Positions 1-10,040 of a stretch of 35,739 nt of DNA are shown here, in pieces. This DNA comes from Gemmatimonadota bacterium. Its GTDB lineage: Bacteria; Gemmatimonadota; Gemmatimonadetes; Longimicrobiales; Gaopeijiaceae. How positions within the stretch are numbered: the first letter of the stretch is position 1; every line of letters starts with the position of its first letter. Where the stretch lies: contig JADFRS010000020.1 in NCBI GenBank assembly GCA_022561145.1, positions 1 through 35,739 on the forward strand, written 5' to 3'. The notes beneath the pieces are model-generated. The model worked only from the letters and a program-made list of their open reading frames with translations, had not been told where the DNA came from and did not search any database. The position numbers and the translations under genes were made by a program.

Positions 1-1597
1 CCTCGATCTCCCGCCGCTCGTCCTCCCTCCACAGGGGCTCACGACTCCTCACAGTCGGAATCTCGGCGAAGTTGTAGTGAGGTGGGGGCGACGGCATGGA
101 CCACTCGAGCGTCGAAGCGTTCCAGGGGTTGGGCCCGGCCGGCTCACCTGAAATAGCGCTCTTGATGATCGTGTACACCAGAATCAGCGCGCTCAACGCG
201 AAGATGAACGCACCGATGGTCGAGAGCATGTTGGGCAAGGCGATGTTGAGCTCGGCGGCGTACGTCCACGTCCTCCGCGGCATCCCGTAGATCCCGCTGA
301 TATGCATCGGGAAGAAGGTCAGGTTGAACCCGACGAAGTAGGTCCAGAAGTTGATCTTGCCGAGTCGCTCGTCCATGAACCGGCCGGTAATCTTCGGGAA
401 CCAGTAGTAGAGACCGGCGAACAGGCCCATCATCACGCCGCCGGCCACCACGTAGTGGAAGTGCGCCACCACGAAGTGTGTGTCGTGCTGCTGGAGATCG
501 ATGGGGGCCGCAGCGTGCATGACCCCGGTCAACCCGCCCAGTGTGAAGATGGCCAGCAGTCCGATGGAGTAGAGCATCGCGGTGGTGAACCGGATCTGCC
601 CGCCCCACATCGTGGCGATCCAGTTGAAGATCTTCACGCCGGTCGGGATGGCGATGATCATCGTGCTCGCCACGAAGAACGCGTCCGCGATGGGACCCAA
701 GCCCGTGGTGAACATGTGATGGCTCCACACGCCCCAGCCCAGGAAACCGATCATGATGCCCGCGTAGACGACGATCGGATACCCGAACAGCGGCTTCCTC
801 GAGAACGTCGGGATCACGTCGGAGATCATACCGAACGACGGCAGAATCAGGATGTAGACCTCGGGGTGTCCGAAGATCCAGAACAGGTGCTGCCAGAGAA
901 TCGGGTCTCCTCCGGCCTGCGGCTGGTAAAAGTTGGCGCCGAAGAAACGGTCGAACGCGAGCAGGATCAGCGCCACCGCGAACACGGGGAGCGCGGTCAC
1001 CAGGATGAAGCTGGTAACGAACGTCATCCACGTGAACAGGGGCATGCGCATGAGCTTCATGCCCGGCGCCCTGAGTTGGATGATCGTCGTGATGAAGTTG
1101 ACCCCTCCCATGATCGAACTGACGCCGAGGATGGAGAGGCCCAGTATCCAGAAGTCCACGTTGTGCCCGGGCGAAAACTGGCTCGACGTGAGGTTGGCGT
1201 ACGCCACCCAACTCGTGTTCGGCGCCGCACCGAACAAGAAGCTGGAATTCAGGAAGATCCCGCCGAAAAGAAAGGTCCAGAACGACAGCGCGTTCAGCCG
1301 CGGGAACGCCACGTCCCGTGCGCCGATCTGCAACGGCACGATAAAATTGAAGAAGGCCACCGCCATCGGCATGGCCACCAGGAAGATCATGGTGGTGCCG
1401 TGCATGGTGAACATCTGGCTGTAGGTCTCTGCCGAGATGAAATCGTTCTCGGGCCGCCACAACTGAATCCGGATCATCAGCGCCTCGACTCCCGCGATGA
1501 CGAAGAATACCAACGCCGTCACGAAGTACATGACGCCGATCCGCTTGTGATCGACGGTGGTGATCCAGCTCCAAATACCGTTGTTGTGTGCCGACAT
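1..1597 (-). CDS. ctaD: Cytochrome c oxidase subunit I (haem-copper oxidase), C-terminal end cut by window edge
   Basis: Manual reverse-strand translation from ATG at 1597: MSAHNNGIWSWITTVDHKRIGVMYFVTALVFFVIAGVEALMIRIQLW..., with GHPEVYILILPSFGMIS and WSHHMFTTGLGP motifs. The frame stays open to position 1, so it is absent from the ORF track. Confidence 0.96.
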   Translation of the reverse strand, partial: MSAHNNGIWSWITTVDHKRIGVMYFVTALVFFVIAGVEALMIRIQLWRPENDFISAETYSQMFTMHGTTMIFLVAMPMAVAFFNFIVPLQIGARDVAFPRLNALSFWTFLFGGIFLNSSFLFGAAPNTSWVAYANLTSSQFSPGHNVDFWILGLSILGVSSIMGGVNFITTIIQLRAPGMKLMRMPLFTWMTFVTSFILVTALPVFAVALILLAFDRFFGANFYQPQAGGDPILWQHLFWIFGHPEVYILILPSFGMISDVIPTFSRKPLFGYPIVVYAGIMIGFLGWGVWSHHMFTTGLGPIADAFFVASTMIIAIPTGVKIFNWIATMWGGQIRFTTAMLYSIGLLAIFTLGGLTGVMHAAAPIDLQQHDTHFVVAHFHYVVAGGVMMGLFAGLYYWFPKITGRFMDERLGKINFWTYFVGFNLTFFPMHISGIYGMPRRTWTYAAELNIALPNMLSTIGAFIFALSALILVYTIIKSAISGEPAGPNPWNASTLEWSMPSPPPHYNFAEIPTVRSREPLWREDERREIE

Positions 1598-1602
1598 CTA
1601 TG

Positions 1603-2733
1603 CTATCTCAGGCTGCTCAAGTACGCGGCGATGGCCCGTATTTGGTCGTCCGTGAGGTTGGTGGGAGGAAAGCCGCCGCCGCCCTCCTGCGCTCCCGGCA
1701 TCTGTACGCCGGGCTTGATCGAGAGGGGATCCTTGATCCAGCGGAAGAGGTTCTCGGGCGTGTTCTCGAGGAGCCCCGCGCCGATGGTCATCCGGCCCCC
1801 GATGCGGGTGAGGTTGGGGCCCAACACGCCCACAGCCGGTGCTCCCTGAATCGCATGGCATGCGACACAAGTCGACGTGAACAGCGTCTGGCGGCCCAGC
1901 GTCACGAGCGGATCCTCCGCAGGCGTCTGTATTGTCGTGTCCTGGGGGGGCGGGGGCGCCGTTGCCGTCGCCGACGGCTCCTGCCAGTCGGCGAGCCACG
2001 CGTTGAAGTCACTCTCGGACTCGGCGACGACCCTCATGCGCATGAGTGAGTGGCCTTCGCCGCAGAACTCGGCGCATTGGCCCAGGAACACACCGGGCTC
2101 GCGCACCGTGAAGTAGAGGTAGGTGTAACCGCGCACCTCCCCTTCTGGACCCACACGCCGGAGCGGGTTCACGTCGCGTTTGCCGCCAAGCTGCGGGACC
2201 CAGAATGAATGGACCACATCGGCAGAATTCATCTGCAGCGTGATCGGCCGGCCGGCCGGCAGATGAATCTCATTGGCGGTCGTGACGCCCGACTCCGGGT
2301 AACGCACCTCCCACCAGTAACGGTGGCCGATGATCTCCACGATCAGCGGATCGCCCTCGAGTTCTCTCTGCGTCTCGAAGACGGTCCGTATGGTAGGGAT
2401 GGAGATGGCGACGACGATCAGGGCGGGCACGACGGTCCACGCGATCTCGAGACCGAGGTGCCCATGCGTCTGCTTGGGCGCCGGCCGGTTTGGGTTCTCG
2501 CGGAACCGAATCACTACGTAAGCCAGCACACCCCAGACGACCACCAAGATCGCCAGGGTCCACACGGTCACCTGGATGTAAAGCGAGTGGATGGCCTCGG
2601 CGAAGTCGGTGCGGGGGTCGATCGAGGACTGCGGATGGTCACCCTGACACGCACCCAGGAGCATCAGTCCGAGGAGCAGCACCGTAGAATGGAAAAGCCG
2701 AGGCCGGGCCTCAGTCGTCGGCATCGAGCGCAA
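1603..2733 (-). CDS. ctaC: Cytochrome c oxidase subunit II with C-terminal cytochrome c domain (caa3-type)
   Basis: Lipoprotein-like N-terminus (LLGACQGD), CuA motif CAEFCGEGHSLMRM, C-terminal haem motif CVACH with a distal Met region. Immediately upstream of ctaD. Start may be at 2724. Confidence 0.95.
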   Translation of the reverse strand: MRSMPTTEARPRLFHSTVLLLGLMLLGACQGDHPQSSIDPRTDFAEAIHSLYIQVTVWTLAILVVVWGVLAYVVIRFRENPNRPAPKQTHGHLGLEIAWTVVPALIVVAISIPTIRTVFETQRELEGDPLIVEIIGHRYWWEVRYPESGVTTANEIHLPAGRPITLQMNSADVVHSFWVPQLGGKRDVNPLRRVGPEGEVRGYTYLYFTVREPGVFLGQCAEFCGEGHSLMRMRVVAESESDFNAWLADWQEPSATATAPPPPQDTTIQTPAEDPLVTLGRQTLFTSTCVACHAIQGAPAVGVLGPNLTRIGGRMTIGAGLLENTPENLFRWIKDPLSIKPGVQMPGAQEGGGGFPPTNLTDDQIRAIAAYLSSLR

Positions 2734-2971
2734 TCGCCTCGTCGATCAGCATGATGGGGATCTCCTCCCGAACCGGGTACAGCACCTTGCCATCCTCCCG
2801 GACCAACCCCTCCTCGATCGGTTCGCGCACTTCCTGCCCTCCCTGGTTTACCACAGTTCCGGCCTCGATGGCCGAGTTGAGGCGCGTCAGAACGTCCGCG
2901 CCCGCGGGCCGCACGGGCTGACGGGTCTCAGGGCAGACCAGTATCTGTAGGAGTTCAGGATCGACCATCAC
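2711..2971 (-). CDS. Trm112/UPF0434 family small protein
   Basis: MMVDPELLQILVCPETRQPV...YPVREEIPIMLIDEAI is the typical Trm112-like pattern. Slightly overlaps ctaC. Confidence 0.85.
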   Translation of the reverse strand: MMVDPELLQILVCPETRQPVRPAGADVLTRLNSAIEAGTVVNQGGQEVREPIEEGLVREDGKVLYPVREEIPIMLIDEAIALDADD

Positions 2972-3043
2972 TATCGTCGCGTTGAAAAAGAGTCTGAAAA
3001 CCTAAATGATTCTGCATGCAAAGGCGAGACGCGGAGGCGGTGG

Positions 3044-3496
3044 ATGAAGCTTCCACGAGTCGCGACGATTACGCTGTCCCTAGCGATCATGGGCCTCGGG
3101 GCGAATCAGGCGAGCGGGGCCCAGAACAGGCGTGCCGACGGCCTCGTGATCATCGGCTCGGACACGGTCCGCGTCGAGATCGCCTCGACCCCCGCTCAAC
3201 GCGAAGAGGGTCTCAAGTACCGCGAGGAGATTTCGGACGGCACCGGCATGCTGTTCGTGTTCCAGGCCGAATCCGTGCACAGCTTCTGGATGATGGACAC
3301 GTACGTCGCACTCGACATCGCATTCATCGACGCGAAGTTCAGGATCGTCGACATCCAGCAGATGGAGCCCCTCACCACGGACCTCCACACCAGCGCGCGG
3401 CCTGCCATGTTCGCGTTGGAGGTGCGGAAGGGGTGGTTCGAGGAGCGCGGTGTGCGGGTTGGAGATGGGGTGGAACTGATCTTCAGCGGAGGCTGA
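3044..3496 (+). CDS. DUF192 family protein, exported
   Basis: Signal-peptide-like N-terminus, then VEIASTPAQREEGLKYREEISDGTGMLFVF...FWMMDTYVALDIAFID, the DUF192 signature. Confidence 0.88.
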   Translation: MKLPRVATITLSLAIMGLGANQASGAQNRRADGLVIIGSDTVRVEIASTPAQREEGLKYREEISDGTGMLFVFQAESVHSFWMMDTYVALDIAFIDAKFRIVDIQQMEPLTTDLHTSARPAMFALEVRKGWFEERGVRVGDGVELIFSGG

Positions 3497-4640
3497 CCGC
3501 TCGAAGCGCCTCCAGCAACGCCCCGGTGTCCGCCTCGTCGTTGTAGAGGTGAGGCGACAGTCTTAGGGCGGTGCCGCGAAGCGCCGCGTGGATCGATCGC
3601 CGCTCGAGCTCGTCCTTGAACGCGACGAGATCCAACCCCTCCGGCATCCTGAGCCCGAACATGTGATGAGACCGGTAGCCCGGGTCCTCTGTCGAAAATC
3701 CCAGCGACCGCGCCTCCTCGAGTAGGCCGCCCGTGAGGTGGGCGCAGTACTCCTGGATTCCCTCGGGCGTCCACTCGTTGACGAGCTTGAGGGCCGCAAC
3801 GAGCATCGGCAGGAGGATGAAGTTGGCCCTCTCGCCCACGTCGTAGCGGATCGCTCCGGGCTGGTAGGCGTCCTGGTAGTCCACGAGGTGCTGGAAATCC
3901 TCGCTGCCCTCGCGCCCGATCCAGGTCTCCTCGAGCGGCGTGCCATCGTCGAAGCGAGGCCCGAAGTAGGCCAGCCCGATGGCGTAGGGTCCGAGCAGCC
4001 ACTTGTAGGCGGCGACGATGAGCGCGTCGGGACGGATCTCGCCCACATCGAACGGTAACGCTCCGACGGATTGGGTCGCATCGACGATGAAAGCCGCGCC
4101 GACCTCGCGGGCGCGCCGCCCCACCGCGCTCAGGTCGAAGAGCGTGCCGTCGGTCCAGTGCACATGGGGAATGGCGACCACCGCGGTGTCACCGTCGATG
4201 GCCTCCAGGAGGCGCTCGTTCCATACCTGGCCCCTGTTGCCGTCCTCGGGCCGGACGACGGTCCGGATCTCCGCTCCGGTTTCGGTGGCCCGCCGCCTCC
4301 AGGAGTACACGTTACCGGGAAACTGCTCCTGTAACAGCACCAGGTTCTGCCCGGCGCCGATTTCCACGTTCTTGGCCGCTACGGCGACTCCGTACGAAGC
4401 GGCAGGCACGATGGCCACACGGTTGGGATCAGACGCTCCGACGAGGTGAGCGAACAGCCTACGGGCCTCGTCGCTCTCGTCGAAGAAGTCGGTGGATGTA
4501 GTGCCGGCCGGGTAGCGCTTCTTGGCCATACCGGTGGTGCCCGCCGCTTCCACAGCCCGTGGAAGCGGCGACATGTAAGCGCAGTTCAGATAGTGGACAT
4601 CGGGCGGAAGCGAGAAAGCGTCGCGCTGGCAGGTGAGCAA
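3483..4640 (-). CDS. Aminotransferase class V-fold PLP-dependent enzyme
   Basis: VDATQSVGALPFDVGEIRPDALIVAAYKWLLGPYAIG contains the PLP-lysine region. TTG start. Confidence 0.88.
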   Translation of the reverse strand: MLTCQRDAFSLPPDVHYLNCAYMSPLPRAVEAAGTTGMAKKRYPAGTTSTDFFDESDEARRLFAHLVGASDPNRVAIVPAASYGVAVAAKNVEIGAGQNLVLLQEQFPGNVYSWRRRATETGAEIRTVVRPEDGNRGQVWNERLLEAIDGDTAVVAIPHVHWTDGTLFDLSAVGRRAREVGAAFIVDATQSVGALPFDVGEIRPDALIVAAYKWLLGPYAIGLAYFGPRFDDGTPLEETWIGREGSEDFQHLVDYQDAYQPGAIRYDVGERANFILLPMLVAALKLVNEWTPEGIQEYCAHLTGGLLEEARSLGFSTEDPGYRSHHMFGLRMPEGLDLVAFKDELERRSIHAALRGTALRLSPHLYNDEADTGALLEALRAVSLR

Positions 4641-7382
4641 TCAGAGGCCCAGCCAGTAGTTGACCTTGATGATGAACCGGTCGTCGGAGGGCGCGTCGAA
4701 CAGCGCCCCGATGTCGCGCCCCAGGTCGAAGTCCCCGATGTCCTCGCGGCCGAGCTGGCGCCGCTGCCACACCAGGAAGATCGTCGAGCCCGGACGGTAC
4801 TCCCACCGGAGCACCGCGTTGCCCACGAGCGAACGCTGGATGAAGTCGCGGTCCGAGAACGACGTGTCCGCGACACCGTCACCGTCCAAGTCCAGGTGCT
4901 GGGTGTCGCCGTCCTGGCAGATGTTGCCACCCTGGCAGAGCACGTCCTCACCCGACGCCGAGAACGTGCCGGCCTGGAACGTCTCGAAGTCGAACGTCTC
5001 CGGCGCGAGCAACTGCTTGTAGGCAACGTAGTCGACCGAGGAGATCAGCGGCTGAGCGAAGAACTGGAGTGTCAGATGCGGCGTGAACGACACGTCGAGC
5101 CGCGTCTCCATGGAGAACGACTTGCGTTCGAGGTCGGCGAAAATGTACCGCTGGCCGAACGTTGGATCGAACGGGAGGACGTCTGTGGTGGTCACATACT
5201 GCTCCCCGTTCGTCTCCTTCGTAAACTGCGGCTTGACGCTCAGCGACAAGCGTGGTGACGGACGCAGTGTCACGTTCAGCCCGGTCTTGAATTGGTTACC
5301 GACGTTGTTGCGTCCGCGCGACACGTTCACGTTGGCCCCCAGGCTCAAGCGGGCCCTCTTGTCCGTGCTCAGGCGGATCTCGCCGGTTACCTTGCCGGGC
5401 TTGGCCGTCAGCGGCCCGCCCCGGGTAGCCGATCGGCTCACGAGGTCTGGGGTGTAACTGCCGTTCAGGTTCAGCTCCCAGTAGTTCAGGAACTCGAACT
5501 TGTTGCGAAGCGCGGCCGAGCCGGTCGTGTGGGCCCGCCTCCAACTGCCGAACGACCCCACGTCGTCCAGCGCCTCGTGCATCCAGTTGTGAAAAGTGAA
5601 AAACGTGACGTTGTAGCTCCGGAACAGGGTGCCGGGCTCGATTTCCTTGTAGGTCAGCCTGACACCCGCATCCAGCACTTCGCTGCGCCGTGAGAAGCCC
5701 AGGTCGTTGATCTCGAACCCGGGCGTCACTTCGGCCGCCCAGATTCCACCGGTCCAGTGCCGTCCGCTCCGTCGTTCGAACGTCAATCGCCAATCCACGC
5801 CCGTCATCGTCGTGGCCGTCGGGTCCAATTCCAACCGCGTGGCATCCGGGCGCTGGAAGTAGTGGTTGCTGGACCGCTGGACCCGCGTGATAGCCGTCGA
5901 GTCGCCGCGAATGTGGCTCCCGGCGAAGAAGCCGGTGAGGGCCCACTCGCGGTCTCCCCACTGGAACTCGAAGTCGATCCCCGCGTTGAACGCGGTCGAT
6001 GTGAGGAAGTCGAATGACCCATCCTCGGGCAGGTCGCGCTGGAGAGCCGTGAAAATCCCGCCGATCTGAGATGCGCCGCCGCCGAAGTCCTGCGTCACAC
6101 GCACGACACCATACTGCGTCCGTGGCTCGGCCAGGAACTCGTCTCTGATGCCCTCGTCCGCGAAGTATGCCACACCGTTCTCGGCCTGGGTGACGGCACC
6201 GAGGACGCCAACGGACAAGCCACTCGACGTACGACCCGAGATCTTTACGGCGCCGAGGATGGTGGCCGCGGCCGTAACGTCGGTGAAATCGGCCCCGCTC
6301 GGAGCCTGGCCTTGAGGAGACCGGCCCACCCTTCGGCTGTAGAAGAGCTGGTTCTGGTGTCCCGATAAATTGAAGTCGAACACGCGGGCGTCCTCCACGA
6401 AGAACGGACGCCGCTCCTTTAAGAACGTCTCGAACGCCGAGAGGTTGATGACCGCCGGGTCGGCTTCGACCTGGCCGAAGTCCGGGTTGACGGTCGCGTC
6501 GAGCGTGAAGTTCGCCGAGAGCCCGTAGCTCAACGCGAGACCCGTTCGGCCAGACATCTCGGCACCGTCGAAGAACGGGTCGCCTTCCTCGGACGGCCCC
6601 ACGTGCGAGCTGCTGAGCACGTACGGGAGCACCTCCAGGCGGCGGGCGTTCTTGCGAGCCTCGACGCCGCGGAGGACGCCGAACTGGCTGACCGTGCCCC
6701 GTTGAAGCCGAGACACGAGCGAGAAAAATGTGCTCTCGTTGTGGCGAAGCTGGCGACGATGGAAATTCACGCCCCAGGTCTGCAACGCATCGGTCGCCTC
6801 GTACCGGATTTGCGAGAGAGGAATGCGAATTTCGGCGGTCCAGCCTCCGTCGTCCAGAGTCACCTCCGACTCCCATACGGCATCCCAGGCCCGGTCCTGC
6901 TTGTCGTCGTCGTAGAGGTAGCTGTCGGATTGGACGTTGGCGGCGCTGACGCGGAAAACGTAGCCGGTGCGCCTGTCCATGTTCGGGTCGAAGGCCACCT
7001 CGAAGAAGTCGTACTGACCCTCGCTGTCCCGTCGAACGAGTTGGGCCGCGATAGAGGCCGCGTCACTGTCCAGCATGCGCGCGCCGATGTAGATCGCATC
7101 GGGCCCGAACAACACACGGACCTGTGTGTCTTCAATGGCCCGTGCTCCTTCGACCGGCGATTGTTGGACGAAGCCGCTGGCAACCTCGGCGTTCAGCCAC
7201 GCTTCTTCGTCCAGCCGACCATCGAGGCGAATCTCGCCGACTACCGTGCCCGCGGCGATCTCCTCTGTCTTGGAGGAGACCTCCCGCCTGGCATCGGAGT
7301 CTTCCTCCGCCAACTCCTGGGCGGCGAGCGCACCCGGCCCCAAAGCCAGGATCGCCACCCATATCAATGATCGACGTCTCAT
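4641..7382 (-). CDS. DUF5916 domain-containing protein (N-terminal CBM9-like domain, C-terminal beta-barrel-like region)
   Basis: Signal peptide; IRLDGRLDEEAWLNAEVASGFVQQSP...DSYLYDDDKQDRAWDAVWES...FVEDARVFDFNLSG; aromatic and alternating C-terminal part. Confidence 0.87.
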   Translation of the reverse strand: MRRRSLIWVAILALGPGALAAQELAEEDSDARREVSSKTEEIAAGTVVGEIRLDGRLDEEAWLNAEVASGFVQQSPVEGARAIEDTQVRVLFGPDAIYIGARMLDSDAASIAAQLVRRDSEGQYDFFEVAFDPNMDRRTGYVFRVSAANVQSDSYLYDDDKQDRAWDAVWESEVTLDDGGWTAEIRIPLSQIRYEATDALQTWGVNFHRRQLRHNESTFFSLVSRLQRGTVSQFGVLRGVEARKNARRLEVLPYVLSSSHVGPSEEGDPFFDGAEMSGRTGLALSYGLSANFTLDATVNPDFGQVEADPAVINLSAFETFLKERRPFFVEDARVFDFNLSGHQNQLFYSRRVGRSPQGQAPSGADFTDVTAAATILGAVKISGRTSSGLSVGVLGAVTQAENGVAYFADEGIRDEFLAEPRTQYGVVRVTQDFGGGASQIGGIFTALQRDLPEDGSFDFLTSTAFNAGIDFEFQWGDREWALTGFFAGSHIRGDSTAITRVQRSSNHYFQRPDATRLELDPTATTMTGVDWRLTFERRSGRHWTGGIWAAEVTPGFEINDLGFSRRSEVLDAGVRLTYKEIEPGTLFRSYNVTFFTFHNWMHEALDDVGSFGSWRRAHTTGSAALRNKFEFLNYWELNLNGSYTPDLVSRSATRGGPLTAKPGKVTGEIRLSTDKRARLSLGANVNVSRGRNNVGNQFKTGLNVTLRPSPRLSLSVKPQFTKETNGEQYVTTTDVLPFDPTFGQRYIFADLERKSFSMETRLDVSFTPHLTLQFFAQPLISSVDYVAYKQLLAPETFDFETFQAGTFSASGEDVLCQGGNICQDGDTQHLDLDGDGVADTSFSDRDFIQRSLVGNAVLRWEYRPGSTIFLVWQRRQLGREDIGDFDLGRDIGALFDAPSDDRFIIKVNYWLGL

Positions 7383-7409
7383 CCCGCACCCTGTCTACAA
7401 TATGATCAT

Positions 7410-7437
7410 GCCCACCCCAATCCTCGTCAGGGTGGGC
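7410..7437. terminator. Perfect 8-bp-arm hairpin in the TRAP/DUF5916 gap
   Basis: GCCCACCC-caatcctcgtca-GGGTGGGC followed on + by TTGTTTCTT. Lies between the TRAP stop and the DUF5916 start. Confidence 0.45.
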
Positions 7438-7474
7438 TTGTTTCTTAGGAAGACACGCTTCCGGCCAAAAACGC

Positions 7475-9301
7475 TCAGTCGCTTTGCTGCGAAAAGATCA
7501 CCAGCAGAATCGCGATTCCGACGCCGTCCGTGACCAGACCAGGAAAGATAAGTGCAACCGCACTCCCCGTCAGGGCCGCTCGTGCCAGCAGGCCGAGCGG
7601 TTTGCGGGCGAACCCCATGGTCGCGGCGGCCAGCGCGGTGACGCCCGCCGACCCGGTAAGTACGGCCAAAACGATCTCGAAGGGCGACCCCATGAGCAGA
7701 AGCGGCGGGCCATATACGAACATGAACGGCACCAGAAAGCCCGCCACCGCGAGCACCATGGCAGTCACGGCGGTACGCAGCGCGGGAGCGTCGGCGATCC
7801 CAGCCGCGGCGTAGGCCGCGAGAGAAACAGGTGGCGTGACGTTCGAGATCGCACCGAAATAGAAGATGAACAGGTGCGCCGAGAGCAGGGGCACGCCCAA
7901 CTCAGTCAGGGCGGGGGCGCCCAGAGCCGCCAGCACCACGTACGCCGCCGTGGTCGGAAGGCCCATGCCCAGGATGATGGAGCCGACCGCCGTGAGGAGC
8001 AGGGCCGCGAAGACGTGTCCGCCAGAGAGCGTGATGATCAGCTCGGACATGCGGAGTCCAATGCCCGTGAGCGAGGCCACCCCCACCACGATCCCCGCGG
8101 CCGCACACGCCGCGGCGACCTGCACGGCTCCCCTCGCAGCGGCGCGCACCGCATCGAGAGCCTGCCCCACGCCTAGTCGCGTCTCCGCACGTAAGAACGT
8201 CACCACGAACCCGCTCACTACTCCCCAAAAGGCCGCCCGCATGGGTGAACGACCCATGGCCAGGATCACAACGATGATGAGTAACGGCACGAGCAGGTGC
8301 ACCCGTGGAAGAATGGCCTCACGCTCGCCGGACGGGGCGGCATCGAGCCCCATGCGGGCAGCGCGAAAGTGGATAGCCATCAAGAGGGCCACGTAGTACA
8401 GGAGTGCCGGAATCGCCGCCGCCGCCGCTATGCGCGTGTACGGAATGTTCGTCCAGGTCGCCATGATGAACGCGCCCGCGCCCATGATCGGCGGCATGAG
8501 CTGCCCGCCGGTGCTGGCCGCCGCCTCGATGGCGGCCGCGAAGTAGGGCTTGAAGCCCGCGCGCCGCATGAGCGGTATCGTGAACGTCCCGGTGGTGACG
8601 ACGTTGGCGACCGCACTCCCCGACAGAGAGCCCATGAACGCGCTCGCCACCGCCGCGGTCTTGGCCGGTCCCCCCCGCGTTCGGCCCGCCACACGGTCAG
8701 CCAGACTGATGAGGAGCGTGCCTCCTCCGGCGACATCGAGCACGGCGCCGAACAGCACGAACAGGTACACGAAGTCGGCCGACACCCCCAGGGGGACACC
8801 CCAGATCCCTTCGGTGGACAGGTAGAGGTGCTCGACCAGGCGGGTAGGCCCGTATCCCCGATGGGCCAGGAATCCGGGCAGGTAGGGTCCCAGCGACGCG
8901 TACGCGAGCGCCAAGAGGCAGACGGCGACGAGCCCCCAACCCGTCGTCCGGCGGGCCAACTCGAGGACAACGACGATGGCGATCACGCCACCGACGAGAT
9001 CCAGCGTGGTGGGCAGCCCAGCCCTGCGCACGAGGGCCTGGTGCTGCGTGATGATGTAGAGGCAGGAGAAGAGCGCGCCCGAAGCGAACAACACCGCCAA
9101 GGCCTTCTGCCAACCGCGCCGGTCCGCAACCCGTACCCCCACACCCATGAACCCCAAGACGGCCATGAACGCCAGGTGCGTGGGCCGCTGAACCAGTGCG
9201 GTGAACGGCGACACCCCGGCAGCGAAGAGGTGGAAGGCGGCCGCGGCGATCGCCACCGCGGGCACGATCATTCGGAGCATCCGGCCAGATTGCTGGAGCA
9301 T
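7475..9301 (-). CDS. TRAP transporter fused permease (DctQM-like)
   Basis: Highly hydrophobic; SLSGSAVANVVTTGTFTIPLMRRAGFKPYFAAAIEAAASTGGQLMPPIMGAGAFIMA is the hallmark DctM-type motif. ORF may start at TTG 9316. Confidence 0.93.
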   Translation of the reverse strand: MLQQSGRMLRMIVPAVAIAAAAFHLFAAGVSPFTALVQRPTHLAFMAVLGFMGVGVRVADRRGWQKALAVLFASGALFSCLYIITQHQALVRRAGLPTTLDLVGGVIAIVVVLELARRTTGWGLVAVCLLALAYASLGPYLPGFLAHRGYGPTRLVEHLYLSTEGIWGVPLGVSADFVYLFVLFGAVLDVAGGGTLLISLADRVAGRTRGGPAKTAAVASAFMGSLSGSAVANVVTTGTFTIPLMRRAGFKPYFAAAIEAAASTGGQLMPPIMGAGAFIMATWTNIPYTRIAAAAAIPALLYYVALLMAIHFRAARMGLDAAPSGEREAILPRVHLLVPLLIIVVILAMGRSPMRAAFWGVVSGFVVTFLRAETRLGVGQALDAVRAAARGAVQVAAACAAAGIVVGVASLTGIGLRMSELIITLSGGHVFAALLLTAVGSIILGMGLPTTAAYVVLAALGAPALTELGVPLLSAHLFIFYFGAISNVTPPVSLAAYAAAGIADAPALRTAVTAMVLAVAGFLVPFMFVYGPPLLLMGSPFEIVLAVLTGSAGVTALAAATMGFARKPLGLLARAALTGSAVALIFPGLVTDGVGIAILLVIFSQQSD

Positions 9302-9329
9302 GTCGGTGCGCGCCAACCCCGGCGCGGGA

Positions 9330-10040
9330 TCAGCCTCCGAAAATGCCGAAGATCATGGCCAGAGCAATCGGGATCACCATCACGATGCCGACGGCTCCCC
9401 CCACGGTCCGTTTGGGCTCCAGCGCCGCCACGCCAATCCCCACAACGGCCCAGGACCAGAGTCCGAAGAGATCGACAAAGCCCAGAACCCGCGCGAAGTA
9501 TCCCTCCTCCAGGAAGGGCAGGAACGTGCCGACGCTCAGCAGCAGGGACGCATCCTGGGCGGCGATCTTCAGCGGGAGAACAGCCAGAACCCCAACCGCC
9601 GAGATCAAGAAGGCGTGAGCCAGCACGGCCAGGTACTGCTTGTACCTGCCGCGATCACCCAGAATGAACGCGAAGATCAAGGTGAGCAGGCCCGCCATGG
9701 CGGCCGACATGACGAACCAGAACACGGCGGCCCCCCCAATGCCGACGATACGCCCGATGCGAGCCATGGTCTCGATGTTGTCGGCCGATCCTCCACGCTC
9801 GATGATCTGCTGGCGCATGGTCGCCTCGAGGATTTCGGCGGGGAGCAGGACGGCGCCCGACACCGTAAGAGCCGCGCCGACAACAAGCGCTCCCACCCAG
9901 GCAGGATTGTCCTTCAGGCCGGCCATGACCTCCCCGGGCGAGAAGAAAACGTTCAGCGCGCGGGTGGGAAGGGAGGGTAGTTTGGGAGCCTCGGGCGTGC
10001 TCTCCGGATCGGCTCGATCCGCCGTCTCGGGTTGGTCCAT
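9330..10040 (-). CDS. Yip1 family membrane protein
   Basis: RALNVFFSPGEVMAGLKDNPAWVGALVVGAAL start followed by several TM segments, as in Yip1/YIP1-like bacterial proteins. Confidence 0.75.
   Translation of the reverse strand: MDQPETADRADPESTPEAPKLPSLPTRALNVFFSPGEVMAGLKDNPAWVGALVVGAALTVSGAVLLPAEILEATMRQQIIERGGSADNIETMARIGRIVGIGGAAVFWFVMSAAMAGLLTLIFAFILGDRGRYKQYLAVLAHAFLISAVGVLAVLPLKIAAQDASLLLSVGTFLPFLEEGYFARVLGFVDLFGLWSWAVVGIGVAALEPKRTVGGAVGIVMVIPIALAMIFGIFGG

Noticed and set aside
144-1574. 476-aa minus-strand ORF
   Set aside because: Out-of-frame reading of ctaD. The true ctaD frame is open to the left window edge and was missed by the ORF track.
302-1849. 515-aa + strand ORF
   Set aside because: Antisense to ctaD/ctaC. 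Arg/His/Glu/Gly-rich translation typical of antisense frames in high-GC coding DNA; the minus-strand oxidase genes explain the region.
4879-4965. Asp-rich DLDGDGVADTSFSDRD segment with nearby CQGGNICQDG in the DUF5916 protein
   Set aside because: Calcium-loop-like Asp-rich segments before the C-terminal strands are common in DUF5916 proteins; not special.
5296-6876. 526-aa minus-strand ORF inside DUF5916
   Set aside because: Alternative frame of the well-supported DUF5916 gene, with low-complexity Arg/Gly-rich composition.
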